Positions 34,841-43,471 of a stretch of DNA of 64,000 bases are shown here, piece after piece. The translations under genes and the position numbers were made by a program. Source of the DNA: JALYYC01 sp963795805 (GTDB lineage Bacteria > Chloroflexota > Dormibacteria > CF-121); assembly GCA_963795805.1 (NCBI GenBank), contig CAWCIV010000001.1, positions 558,001 through 622,000 on the forward strand. Reading direction: 5' to 3'. The notes under the pieces are model-generated. The model was not told the origin of the DNA, searched no databases, and saw nothing but the letters and a program-made list of their open reading frames with translations. The stretch's first letter is position 1. Each line of letters opens with the position of its first letter.

Positions 34841-36793
34841 GTGACGCTGAGTCTCCTCGCGGCAGCCGCCAGGGGTCCGCTGGATACCTGGAGCCCGACC
34901 TTTCTCGCGTTGCTGGCCTTGCTCCTGCCGCTGATCGCGATCGTGTTGATCGCCGCCTTCACGATTGACTCGCGCCGCCTGAGCGCCGGCATCGCAGTCC
35001 TCTTCACGCTGGCCAGCGCGATCAGCGCGCTGCTGGTCCTGGCGATCGAAATCACCCACCCGCTGCATCTCGAACGCGAGGGCACGTTCCTGCAATTCTT
35101 CACCGGCCTGTCGGGTACGGCCGCGGAATTCACGCTCAAGTGGGGGGTCACGGCCGATCCACTGGCGGCCGTCATGCTGGCCACGGTCGCCATCGTCAGC
35201 GTCCTCGTGCAGCTCTACGCGCTGGGATCGATGCGGCGGGATGACGGGGCGATCCGGTTCTTCATGGTCATGCTCGTCTCCAGCTTCGCGATGTTCGGTT
35301 TCGTCCTCTCGACGAACTACTTCGAGCTGTTCCTCTTCGGCGGCCTGCTGACGGTCTCGTCGTACCTGCTCATCGGTCACTGGTGGCAGCGAGATGATGC
35401 CGCGCGAGCCGGGACCCGGACTTTTATCGTCTTCGCGATCGCGGACGTTGGCCTGTTGATCGGGATCGTCTACATCTATTACCGGTTCAACGAGCTGAAT
35501 TTCCAGGCGCTGGCGGGTCAGTACACCGGCGGCAAGGTGAGCTCGAACGGCCTCTTCTTAATGGCCCTCCTGGTGTTCATCGGCGCCGTTGCGCGCTCGG
35601 CGCAGTTCCCACTGCACGTCTGGCTCTCGGGCAGTGTCCAGGCGCCTGCCCCCGCCGTGGCGCTGATGCACTCGGCGACGGTGGGGGTCGCGGGGGTCTA
35701 CCTGGTTGCCCGCAGCTATGCGCTTTTTATCGCGAGCCCACGTGCGCTCGTGGTCGTCGCGATCGTGGGTGGCCTGACGGCGGTGCTGGGCGTGGTCTGG
35801 TCCCTGTTCCAGGACAACCTGAAGCGGGCGATCGCCTACGCCACCATGGGCGAGCTTGGCCTGATGATGCTCGCGCTGGGGATCCGTGCCTACGGGGCGG
35901 GTGCCTTCGAGGTCATCACGCACGCCTGGCCCAAGGCGCTGCTGTTTCTCGCCGCTGGGATCATCATCCGCGAGCTCCGCACGGAACAGATGGCCGAGAT
36001 GGGTGGACTGCTGCGGCGCATGCCGCGCACCGGTGTGATTGCGCTGATCGGGGTCGCGGCCCTGGCCGGCATCCCCCCGCTCAGCACCTTCTGGAGCAAG
36101 GACGCCATCCTGTCGCGCGCGCTGGCAAGCGGGAACCCCGTTTCCATCGCGGTCGTCGTCCTCACGACCTTCCTGCTCGCCGTGGCCGTCTTTCGAGTCT
36201 TCGCGCTGGTGTTCCTTGGGCAGACGGCGCGCCGGCGCCGCTTCGAGCCCGACCGGATTCGTGAGGCGGGCGGTCGGGTTGCGCTCGCCATGATCCTGCT
36301 CGCCGTCGCCAGCGTCGTGGCGGGGGTCCGAGGATTCCCGGGGCGAAGTGACTACCTCGGCTTTGTCTCCTTCCACGGCCTCATCCCCTCGAACTCGCAC
36401 CTGGTCGCCGCCGCGATCACGATCATCGCCAGCGTCGCGGGCGCCGGTGCCGCGCTCCTCGCCTACGGGCGCCGGCCTCTGCCGGCAATGCCACCGGCCC
36501 TTGCGCCGGCGCGGCAGGCCCTGGGCCAGGGCCTCTACCTCGACCGGGGCTATCAGTTCGCCGTCGATCGCGGCGTGCTGCCGCTCAGCGGCGCGTTTGC
36601 CTGGACCGATCGCCGGGTCATCGACCAGGGCGTCGACCTCGTCGGCGACTCCATCACGTTCGCCTCGACGCCGCGCCGGCGCCTGCCGCGGCTGCGCGCG
36701 CAGCACTTCGCGCTCGGCCTCTTCACCGGCCTGGTCGCCCTGGCCGCCGTCACCATCCTGATCGGCGCCCATCTGATCAAGGGCGTCGGCTGA
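34841..36793 (+). CDS. NADH-quinone oxidoreductase subunit L-like antiporter-type protein
   Basis: Antiporter-like complex I subunit of 650 aa with about sixteen membrane helices and a long C-terminal segment. Kept blocks are SSYLLIGHWWQ, FPLHVWLSGSVQAPAPAVAL (normally L-P-D-A-M), the helix 8 His in ALMHSATVGVAGVYLVAR, DNLKRAIAYATMGELGLM and PPLSTFWSKDAIL. The helix 5 glutamate of the W-E-G-V-G block is Gly168 by alignment, and the helix 7 lysine is Arg252 (ARSAQFPL). Glu162 lies six residues earlier and could be a substitute. The start is GTG 34841. It overlaps M by one base. Confidence 0.87.
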   Translation: MTLSLLAAAARGPLDTWSPTFLALLALLLPLIAIVLIAAFTIDSRRLSAGIAVLFTLASAISALLVLAIEITHPLHLEREGTFLQFFTGLSGTAAEFTLKWGVTADPLAAVMLATVAIVSVLVQLYALGSMRRDDGAIRFFMVMLVSSFAMFGFVLSTNYFELFLFGGLLTVSSYLLIGHWWQRDDAARAGTRTFIVFAIADVGLLIGIVYIYYRFNELNFQALAGQYTGGKVSSNGLFLMALLVFIGAVARSAQFPLHVWLSGSVQAPAPAVALMHSATVGVAGVYLVARSYALFIASPRALVVVAIVGGLTAVLGVVWSLFQDNLKRAIAYATMGELGLMMLALGIRAYGAGAFEVITHAWPKALLFLAAGIIIRELRTEQMAEMGGLLRRMPRTGVIALIGVAALAGIPPLSTFWSKDAILSRALASGNPVSIAVVVLTTFLLAVAVFRVFALVFLGQTARRRRFEPDRIREAGGRVALAMILLAVASVVAGVRGFPGRSDYLGFVSFHGLIPSNSHLVAAAITIIASVAGAGAALLAYGRRPLPAMPPALAPARQALGQGLYLDRGYQFAVDRGVLPLSGAFAWTDRRVIDQGVDLVGDSITFASTPRRRLPRLRAQHFALGLFTGLVALAAVTILIGAHLIKGVG

Positions 36794-38259
36794 TGCTGCT
36801 CCTGAGCGCCATCGTCTGGGTCCCCGCAACCGCGGCCCTGCTCCTGCTCTTCTTCCCCACGCGGACCCCGGCCGAGAAGGCCCGGATCCGGACCGTCGCC
36901 ATGGCGGCGGCCGCCTTCGTCACCGCCCTCGACGTGCTGATGTGGTACGGCTTCCGCGACCAGAGCGGCACCTATGCCTACGATGAGAGCCGCTCCTGGC
37001 TCCCGAGCCTGGCATCGAGCTATCACCTCGGGGTCGACGGCGTCAGCATGTCGCTGCTGCTGCTCGCCGGCATCCTCTCCCTGGTCGCGATCCTCGTCTC
37101 CAACCGGATCCGCGACGATGTCCGGGGATTCTTCATCCTCATCCTGGTGGTCGAGACCGGCGTCAATGGGGCGCTCTGCTCGCTCGACTTCCTGCTCTTC
37201 TTTCTCTTCTGGCAACTGCAAGCGGTCCCCCTCTGTTTTCTGACCGCCGGATGGGGTGGGCCACGGCGGCTGGCGGCCGCCTGGAAACTGCTCGCCGTCG
37301 AGATGATCGGGAGCGGCCTGCTGCTGCTGGCCATCCTGATCCTCTACATCAAGGCGCCGACTCATACGTTCGATATGGCCACCCTCCACGACCTGACCTT
37401 TCCGGCGTCTGCCTCCGGTCTCGTCTTCGCGCTTTTCTTTATCCCGTTCGCTCTGCGGCTGCCCGTGTTCCCCTTCCATACCTGGTTCACGGACGCGCAG
37501 GCAGAGGCCGCGCCGCCGGTCGCGATCATCCTGGCCGCCATCGTGACCAAGCTTGGGGCGTACGGCCTGATCCGGGTCAACGTCGGGGAGTTCCACTCGA
37601 CGCTGCACAAGGTCTCGGGAGCGATCGCGGTGCTGGCGGTGATCACGGTCCTCTGGAGCGCCATCGCCGCCTTCCGCGAGGATGATTTGCGCCGGGTCAT
37701 CGGCTACCTGGTGGTCGGCCACGGGGGCGTTCTGCTGCTGGCGGTAGCCTCGGGCTCGCCGGTCGCTTTGAACGGCGCCGTCCTCCTGATCGCAGCTGAC
37801 GGACTCGCCGCCGCCCTCATGATCCTGATGGTGGCCGCCGTGGCAGAGCGAGCCAACACGCGCTCCATCCGCGCCATGGGTGGACTCGCGGCGCGGATGC
37901 CCCGAGGTGCCCTCCTCTGGTTCCTCGGCGCCCTCGCCGCCCTGGGGCTGCCCGGGCTGGCCGTCTTTACCGGACAGCTTCTCGTGTTCCTCGGTGCCTA
38001 CCCGAGCCAGCGGCTTGTCACCAGCCTCGCCATCCTCGGCAGCCTGCTGACGGCCGCGGTGATGGTGTGGACGTTCCAGCGCGTCTTCTTCGGATCGCTG
38101 AGCGAGGCCTACGTGAGGGTCCGTGATGTCGGAAGCCTCGAGCTCGGGACTGGCATCGGCCTGCTCTCCCTGCTGGCGCTGCTCGGGTTCCTGCCCGTGA
38201 TCCTCATGGACAGCATCAACTTCTCGGTGCTGACGCTGCTCAGCGGAGTTGGTGGGTGA
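36793..38259 (+). CDS. NADH-quinone oxidoreductase subunit M-like antiporter-type protein
   Basis: Antiporter-like complex I subunit of 488 aa with about fourteen helices. Recognisable blocks are LLFFLFWQLQAVPLCFLTAG, FALRLPVFPFHTWFTDAQ, VTKLGAYGLIRV and GLPGLAVFTGQLLVFLGAYP. Compared with E. coli NuoM, the helix 5 Glu144 is Gln141, Lys234 is Arg222, His348 is Asp336 and the helix 12 Glu407 is Gln395; Lys265 is kept as Lys253. The nearly constant offset of 12 from Lys234 onward shows the alignment is almost gapless. It overlaps N by four bases. Confidence 0.87.
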   Translation: MLLLSAIVWVPATAALLLLFFPTRTPAEKARIRTVAMAAAAFVTALDVLMWYGFRDQSGTYAYDESRSWLPSLASSYHLGVDGVSMSLLLLAGILSLVAILVSNRIRDDVRGFFILILVVETGVNGALCSLDFLLFFLFWQLQAVPLCFLTAGWGGPRRLAAAWKLLAVEMIGSGLLLLAILILYIKAPTHTFDMATLHDLTFPASASGLVFALFFIPFALRLPVFPFHTWFTDAQAEAAPPVAIILAAIVTKLGAYGLIRVNVGEFHSTLHKVSGAIAVLAVITVLWSAIAAFREDDLRRVIGYLVVGHGGVLLLAVASGSPVALNGAVLLIAADGLAAALMILMVAAVAERANTRSIRAMGGLAARMPRGALLWFLGALAALGLPGLAVFTGQLLVFLGAYPSQRLVTSLAILGSLLTAAVMVWTFQRVFFGSLSEAYVRVRDVGSLELGTGIGLLSLLALLGFLPVILMDSINFSVLTLLSGVGG

Positions 38260-39686
38260 CGCTCGACAACGTCCTCGCGTTCGCGCCCGAGCTCTGGCTG
38301 CTCGTCGGCGCGGTCGTCGTCTTTGCGCTAGCCCGCTTCCGGCCGGGGTTCTCGGCGACCGCTGTCGCGCTGGCCGCGGTGGCGCTGGCCTTTCTGGCGC
38401 TGCTGACACAGGCGAAGCAGACGATCACCATCCTCGACGGCGCCTTCCTGCTAGATGGGTACGCCATCGTCATCGACATGGCCATCCTGGTCGCCAGCGC
38501 GCTTGCGCTCCTCATCAGCTTTGGCGACGTCATCCCAGGTGAGTCCCGCGCCGGCGAGCTTGCCGGCTTCCTGTTGCTGGCGACCGTCGGAGCGATGCTG
38601 TCCGCCTCGGCGGCCGAAATGGTCGCCTTGCTGGTCTCACTCGAGTTGCTGGCCGTGAACCTGTACCTGCTGGCGGCCCTGGCGCGCCGCGGCGGCGATG
38701 CGGCACATGCCGGCGTGGGCTACCTGGTTCTGGGCATGGCCGGCACCGCGATCCTCGTCTACGGGCTGGCGTTGATCTATGGGCTCACCGGCGAGACCCG
38801 GCTGGCGGCGGCCGGACGGGCGCTTCGCGCGATCGGGCCGGGCCAGCCGGCGGCCCTGCTCGCCCTCACCCTGCTGATCGTCGGCTTCCTCGGAAAACTC
38901 GGCATGACGCCGGTTCGCTGGTGGACCCGGGCCTTCGACCTGGGGGTCCCGATGCGGGTCCTGGCCTTCGTCTCGTCGGTGGGGGTGCTGGCCGGGTTTG
39001 CCGCCTTCACCCGGCTGCTCTGGTTGACATTCAGCTTCACATCGATCGGCTACCCGACCGTGATCGCCGTCGTGGCGGCGATCACGATGACCGGTGGCGC
39101 CGTGCTGGCGCTGGCCCAGACCAGCGTCCGGCGGCTGCTGGTGTACTCGACGGTCGCGCAGGGTGGCTACGCCCTGGCGGCGATGGTCGATCTGCCGCGC
39201 AACGGCGTGCGCGCGGTGCTGGTATTCATGATCGCCCTCGGCCTCACCAACGTGTGCGCCTTCGCGGCGATGATGGCCTACGGGCGGGCCGTCCACAGCG
39301 ACGCGATCCGCGACCTTGCCGGAATGGCTCGGTCGACCCCCGGCGTCGCGGTCGTGCTCGCCCTTGCGATCGCCTCCCTGATCGGGCTGCCCCCACTGGC
39401 GGGATTCTTCGGCAAGTTCGTCGTGCTGAAGGCGGTGGTCGACGGCGGCTTCGCCTGGCTGGCGGTCGTCGGCGTGCTCGACATCCTGCTCCTGGCTCTC
39501 TGCTACCTCCGGTTGGTCCGGGTGGCCTTTCTCGACCCGCCGGTCTACGAGGTCCCGCCACATCGGCTCGACTGGCCGCTGCGCCTGGCGATGGGCGTAA
39601 GCACCGCCGGGGTCATCTTCCTCGGGCTCGGGCTCGGACCTCTCCTGACCGCGGCCAGTTACGGCCAGCACAGCCTTGTGCACTGA
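38256..39686 (+). CDS. NADH-quinone oxidoreductase subunit N-like antiporter-type protein
   Basis: Antiporter-like complex I subunit of 476 aa. Kept features are the helix 5 Glu in VALLVSLELLAVNLYLLAAL (Glu130), Lys214 in VGFLGKLGMTPV, and Lys in PPLAGFFGKFVVLKAVV. Two positions differ: E. coli NuoN Lys158 aligns to Gly155 (AGVGYLVLGMAG) and Lys247 to Val244. The usual H-x-W-x-P-D-V-Y block is WWTRAFDLG. The start is GTG 38256. It is the last gene of the module and is followed by a 107-base gap. Confidence 0.87.
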   Translation: MTLDNVLAFAPELWLLVGAVVVFALARFRPGFSATAVALAAVALAFLALLTQAKQTITILDGAFLLDGYAIVIDMAILVASALALLISFGDVIPGESRAGELAGFLLLATVGAMLSASAAEMVALLVSLELLAVNLYLLAALARRGGDAAHAGVGYLVLGMAGTAILVYGLALIYGLTGETRLAAAGRALRAIGPGQPAALLALTLLIVGFLGKLGMTPVRWWTRAFDLGVPMRVLAFVSSVGVLAGFAAFTRLLWLTFSFTSIGYPTVIAVVAAITMTGGAVLALAQTSVRRLLVYSTVAQGGYALAAMVDLPRNGVRAVLVFMIALGLTNVCAFAAMMAYGRAVHSDAIRDLAGMARSTPGVAVVLALAIASLIGLPPLAGFFGKFVVLKAVVDGGFAWLAVVGVLDILLLALCYLRLVRVAFLDPPVYEVPPHRLDWPLRLAMGVSTAGVIFLGLGLGPLLTAASYGQHSLVH

Positions 39687-39793
39687 GCGTTAAGAACGCA
39701 CCTGGCTATCACGTTTCGCCCAAGCGCCTGATCTGACCGGCACGGCCCGCCGACGGTAACCTTGCCCCCAATGCCACCGTTTACCGAGACGCC

Positions 39794-42004
39794 GTGAGAA
39801 GCCGGAGAAGCATGCGCCAGCGCCGGGGCCGGCACGCGCCGCAGGTCGTTCGCGCCGCCGTCCCGGCCCCGGCAGCCCGCCGGCGCCACGGGGCACCACG
39901 GTGGCTTCGCCGGCTGCTGCTCGCGGGTCTGGCGGGCTCGCTGGCCAGTCTTGTCGGTGCGGGGACATTTCTGTACAGCTATGCCGGTGAGCTGCCCAAC
40001 CTCGCCAACCTGAGCGCGGAGAACCTCCCGCAAACGACTCGCATCTACGCCCGCGACGGGACGACCTTGCTCGAGGAGCGCTACCAGCAGCGCCGGACCG
40101 TCGTGCCCCTTGAGCAGGTGGCCTGGGACCTGCGGCACGCCACCATCGCGATCGAGGATCGCGACTTCTACAACCATGGCGCCATCAGTCCGCTCCGCAT
40201 CGTGGCCGCCGGCTTCTACGACGTCACGCATGGAAGCGCGGCCCAGGGCGGAAGCACGATCACCCAGCAGCTGGTCAAGAACTATCTGCTCCAGGACACC
40301 GCCCAGAGTCGCAGCCTCGACCGGAAGGCGCGCGAGCTGGTGCTGGCGGTGGAACTCGAGCGTGAGTACTCGAAGGACCAGATTCTTGGCATGTATCTGA
40401 ACACGATCTTCTACGGGAACCAGGCGTTCGGCGTCGAGGCCGCCGCGCAGACGTACTTTGGGATGTCGGCGGCGAAGGTCGACCTGGCGCAGGCGAGCTT
40501 CCTAGCCGGGCTGCCGCAGCGACCAAGTTATTTCAATCCGTTTCTGGCCACGGGCTTCAGCGAGGCCCGCGCACGGCAGCGGGACGTGCTCAATGCGATG
40601 GTGCGGGATGGATACGTCACCGCGGCTAACGCCGACCGCGCCTATGCGGAGGATCTGCGTCCAGCCCTGACCACGGCGCGGCAGGCCGCGGGCGGCCGCC
40701 GCTCTTCGATCGCTCCCCATTTCGTGGACTACGTATGGAGCGAGCTGGAGCGCCGCTACGACCCGAACTATCTGCGCTCGGGTGGGCTGCGGATTGTGAC
40801 CACGCTCGATCCGCACGCGCAGGCGCTGGCGGAGCAGGCCGTGACCAGCGGCGTGGCGCATTTCGCGAAGTCAAACGGGGTCAACAATGGGGCGATGCTC
40901 GTCATGGACCCGCACACGGGTGCGGTGCTGGCGATGGTCGGAAGTGCCGACTACTTCAACACCGCCATTGGCGGCCAGGTCAACTACACGGTTTCGCCGA
41001 GGCAACCCGGCTCCTCCTTCAAGCCCTATACCTACGTCACGGCCCTGCTGAACGGCTGGACGCCCGCCTCACCGCTGGACGACAGCCATGGGGCGACGGC
41101 GTTTCCGGGCTACCCGGTCCACGACTGGGATGGCAAGGAGCTGGGCACGATCACCTTGCGGCAATCGCTCCAGCAGTCGCGCAACATCTCGTCGGTTCAC
41201 CTGTTCAAGGACGTCGGGATCGACAAGGTGTTTACGGTGGCCAAGGGCCTGGGGATCAGCACCCCGCTCGATCCGACCCTGCCGACGACACTCGGTGCGA
41301 GCGAGCTGCGCATGATCGACCACCTCTCCGCCTATAGCAGCTTCGCCAACGGCGGGCACCGGATACGCGCCGCGACCGTGCTGGAGATCCGTGACGGCCG
41401 GGGCGCGCTGCTCGAATCCAACCGGCCGCAACGAGATTCCGGGGAGCGCGTGCTGCCCGCCTCGGCCGCCTACATGCTGACCGACATTCTCAAAGGCGCC
41501 GTCCGGCCTGGCCTCGGGTTTTCGGCTGCCGCCAAGTCGGGAACAACCACCGATTTCAAGGACGCCTGGTACGTGGGGTACACGAGCGACCTGGCGGTGG
41601 CGAGCTGGATGGGGCGGACCGTCACCCTGCCGACGCCGCGCAACGAGTCGATGAATGGGCTCTGGGGTGAGGTCGGGCCGTCGATGGCCTGGCGGCAGTT
41701 CCTCAAGGCCTACTATGCCGGTCGCAAGCCGGCCGACTGGACCCGGCCGGCGGACGTCATCTCGACCACCCTGTGCAAGCTCACGGGACGCCCGGCGGCG
41801 CAGATTCCCACCGACCTTGCCGTTACCGACCTTACCGTCAAGGCCGACGTGGCGCCGACGGCATCCTGTGGCCAGCCAGGATCGGGCCAGCCGGGGCGCA
41901 TCCTTCCCATCGAACCGCCAGGCCTGCCAGGCCTTCCGACGATGCCATCCTTGCCGCCGCTGCCGTCGCTGCCCCCCTTGCCCCTGCCCAGCCTGCAGCC
42001 CTGA
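39794..42004 (+). CDS. Class A penicillin-binding protein (transglycosylase/transpeptidase)
   Basis: Builds peptidoglycan at the outer face of the membrane. One N-terminal helix (RLLLAGLAGSLASLVGAGTF) follows an Arg-rich cytoplasmic tail. The GT51 domain has TIAIEDRDFYNHGAISPLRI, QGGSTITQQLVKNYLL, the RKARELVLAVELEREYSKDQ block and YLNTIFYGNQAFGVEAAAQT. The transpeptidase has PGSSFKPYTYV (S-x-x-K), QQSRNISSV (S-x-N) and AAKSGTTTDFKDAWYVGYT (K-S-G-T). The C-terminal tail is Pro/Leu-rich. The GTG start has a gap upstream in which GCGTT-AAG-AACGC (39687-39699) forms a small hairpin right after nuoN. Confidence 0.93.
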   Translation: MRSRRSMRQRRGRHAPQVVRAAVPAPAARRRHGAPRWLRRLLLAGLAGSLASLVGAGTFLYSYAGELPNLANLSAENLPQTTRIYARDGTTLLEERYQQRRTVVPLEQVAWDLRHATIAIEDRDFYNHGAISPLRIVAAGFYDVTHGSAAQGGSTITQQLVKNYLLQDTAQSRSLDRKARELVLAVELEREYSKDQILGMYLNTIFYGNQAFGVEAAAQTYFGMSAAKVDLAQASFLAGLPQRPSYFNPFLATGFSEARARQRDVLNAMVRDGYVTAANADRAYAEDLRPALTTARQAAGGRRSSIAPHFVDYVWSELERRYDPNYLRSGGLRIVTTLDPHAQALAEQAVTSGVAHFAKSNGVNNGAMLVMDPHTGAVLAMVGSADYFNTAIGGQVNYTVSPRQPGSSFKPYTYVTALLNGWTPASPLDDSHGATAFPGYPVHDWDGKELGTITLRQSLQQSRNISSVHLFKDVGIDKVFTVAKGLGISTPLDPTLPTTLGASELRMIDHLSAYSSFANGGHRIRAATVLEIRDGRGALLESNRPQRDSGERVLPASAAYMLTDILKGAVRPGLGFSAAAKSGTTTDFKDAWYVGYTSDLAVASWMGRTVTLPTPRNESMNGLWGEVGPSMAWRQFLKAYYAGRKPADWTRPADVISTTLCKLTGRPAAQIPTDLAVTDLTVKADVAPTASCGQPGSGQPGRILPIEPPGLPGLPTMPSLPPLPSLPPLPLPSLQP

Positions 42005-42036
42005 TCTCGGCCGCCCCGGTGGCCGCCATACGCACC

Positions 42037-42065
42037 TTGACGGGTGAGGGCAAAGCGCCTTTACT
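42037..42065 (+). promoter_or_regulatory. Candidate promoter for the CDP-alcohol phosphatidyltransferase gene
   Basis: TTGACG (42037-42042), a 17-base spacer and TTTACT (42060-42065) match 5/6 and 4/6 of the consensus. The GTG start is at 42072, so the transcript would be essentially leaderless. Confidence 0.4.
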
Positions 42066-42071
42066 CAGATA

Positions 42072-42992
42072 GTGGTCAGGCGACCCTCCCAGAAGCCAGC
42101 CCAGGCCGACGAACCGGAGCTTCCGCCGAATCTCTTCGTTATCGGGCTGCTCAACGATCTGAAGAAAGGCGCCTACAGCCGTCGCGCCTGGGGCGCCTTC
42201 TGGCGTGCCTCGTGGGTCCGGTCGATCCAGAACATGCAGGAGCACGAGGAGTTGCGCGCCTCGTGGGTCCGGTTCGCGGTCGGCGGCGCCACCGCCATCC
42301 TGCTCGGGTCGGTGGCGGTCTTCAGCGCCGCTCACGCGATGGAGTCACTCTTCTTCCTGATTACGTGCCTTATCTGGTGGGGCGTCCTGATGGTCGACAT
42401 GGGTCTCCATCTCGGGCTGATGGTCAACCTCGAAACCGGCGAGATGCAGCGGTCGCTCGGATGGCCGAACCGCCTCACGGCGATGCGCGGCTTCTCCGCG
42501 GTGCTGGTGGGCTGGGGCGCGCACTGGGCCAGCCAGGGCTCGTACGTCGCCCTGGTCGCCGTCTTCGGGGTCGCCGCGCTGACGGACCTGCTCGACGGTT
42601 GGCTGGCGCGGCGAGGCCACGCCTCCACCCGATGGGGCCGCCTCTACGACCCGTTCATGGACGGCATCTTCTTCAGTGTCGCCGCCGTCTCGCTGGCCGT
42701 GATCGGGATCCTGCCTGAATGGCTCGGCGCCCTGGTCGCTATCCGGTACGCGTTTCCGATCGTCGGCGGGATCGTGTTCCTCTTCGTCCGCCGCCGGACG
42801 CTGCGGGTTAGGCACACCACCTGGGGTCGTCTCTCCTCGGCTGGGATCGCGGTCACGGTCTTCGTCGCCGCCGCGGCGGCCTTTTTGCACCTGCCGTTCA
42901 GCTTGATTGCGCCCGGCCTTTACGCCGCGGTCTGCATTGCCGCGCTGGGTGCGTTCATCACGATTTTGATGAAAGGCGTCGAGCAGATCTGA
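42072..42992 (+). CDS. CDP-alcohol phosphatidyltransferase family membrane protein
   Basis: Transfers a phosphoalcohol from a CDP-alcohol in phospholipid or related synthesis. The full signature D-x2-D-G-x2-A-R-x8-G-x3-D-x3-D is present from DLLDGWLARRGHASTRWGR to the D-P-F-M-D that follows. There are about eight hydrophobic segments. The first 70 residues (soluble, charged, then LRASWVRFAVGGATAILLGS) form an N-terminal extension not seen in short PgsA-like enzymes. The start is GTG 42072. The product could be phosphatidylglycerol-phosphate, phosphatidylinositol or a related lipid. Confidence 0.85.
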   Translation: MVRRPSQKPAQADEPELPPNLFVIGLLNDLKKGAYSRRAWGAFWRASWVRSIQNMQEHEELRASWVRFAVGGATAILLGSVAVFSAAHAMESLFFLITCLIWWGVLMVDMGLHLGLMVNLETGEMQRSLGWPNRLTAMRGFSAVLVGWGAHWASQGSYVALVAVFGVAALTDLLDGWLARRGHASTRWGRLYDPFMDGIFFSVAAVSLAVIGILPEWLGALVAIRYAFPIVGGIVFLFVRRRTLRVRHTTWGRLSSAGIAVTVFVAAAAAFLHLPFSLIAPGLYAAVCIAALGAFITILMKGVEQI

Positions 42993-43067
42993 TCGTCGCT
43001 TGCAGGCGGTAAGCGTGGTGCAGCAGGCTGGCTGGGGCTCGATCCCGGCACCCCGTTCGGCAAACGC

Positions 43068-43457
43068 GTGGAGCGCCGGCTGCGAGAGGAAGCCATGATC
43101 TGGCTGACGACCGTGAGTCCCGCGGGGGCGCCGCAGCCGAGTCCGGTGTGGTTTGTCTGGGACGGGACGCCGGTTCTCGTCTACAGCGAACGGGCCAAAC
43201 CCAAGCTGCGCAACATCGAGCGCAATCCGCGGGTCGCGTTGCATTTTGACGGCGACGGGCAGGGCGGCAACGTGATCGTCATTCGCGGTGAGGCGCGCAT
43301 CGCTCCGGAGATGCCGGCGGCAACCGAGCTGCCGGAATATGCCCGGAAGTACGACGCGGGCGGCTTCTACCAGCGCATTGGGATCACCGGCCCGATGTTC
43401 GCCGCGAAGTATTCCATCCCGATCGTGGTCAAGCCGACGGGGTTGCGTGGGCACTAA
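43068..43457 (+). CDS. PPOX-class F420-dependent enzyme (Rv3369/TIGR03667-like)
   Basis: Split beta-barrel flavin/F420-binding oxidoreductase. MIWLTTVSPAGAPQPSPVWF, VLVYSERAKPKLRNIERNPR and VALHFDGDGQGGNVIVIRGE are the family blocks. The F420 assignment is by family resemblance. GTG 43068 is the first canonical start, but the twelve codons before it (LGLDPGTPFGKR) also look like the family N-terminus. The true start may therefore be a CTG at 43032, or an upstream start may be lost. Confidence 0.8.
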   Translation: MERRLREEAMIWLTTVSPAGAPQPSPVWFVWDGTPVLVYSERAKPKLRNIERNPRVALHFDGDGQGGNVIVIRGEARIAPEMPAATELPEYARKYDAGGFYQRIGITGPMFAAKYSIPIVVKPTGLRGH

Positions 43458-43471
43458 CTAGAATTCGATCC

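Noticed and set aside
36553..38409. A 618-codon open frame on the minus strand antisense to the L- and M-like genes
   Set aside because: It is charged, low in hydrophobic structure and matches no family. The plus-strand genes give clear membrane proteins, so it is a by-product of GC-rich codon use.
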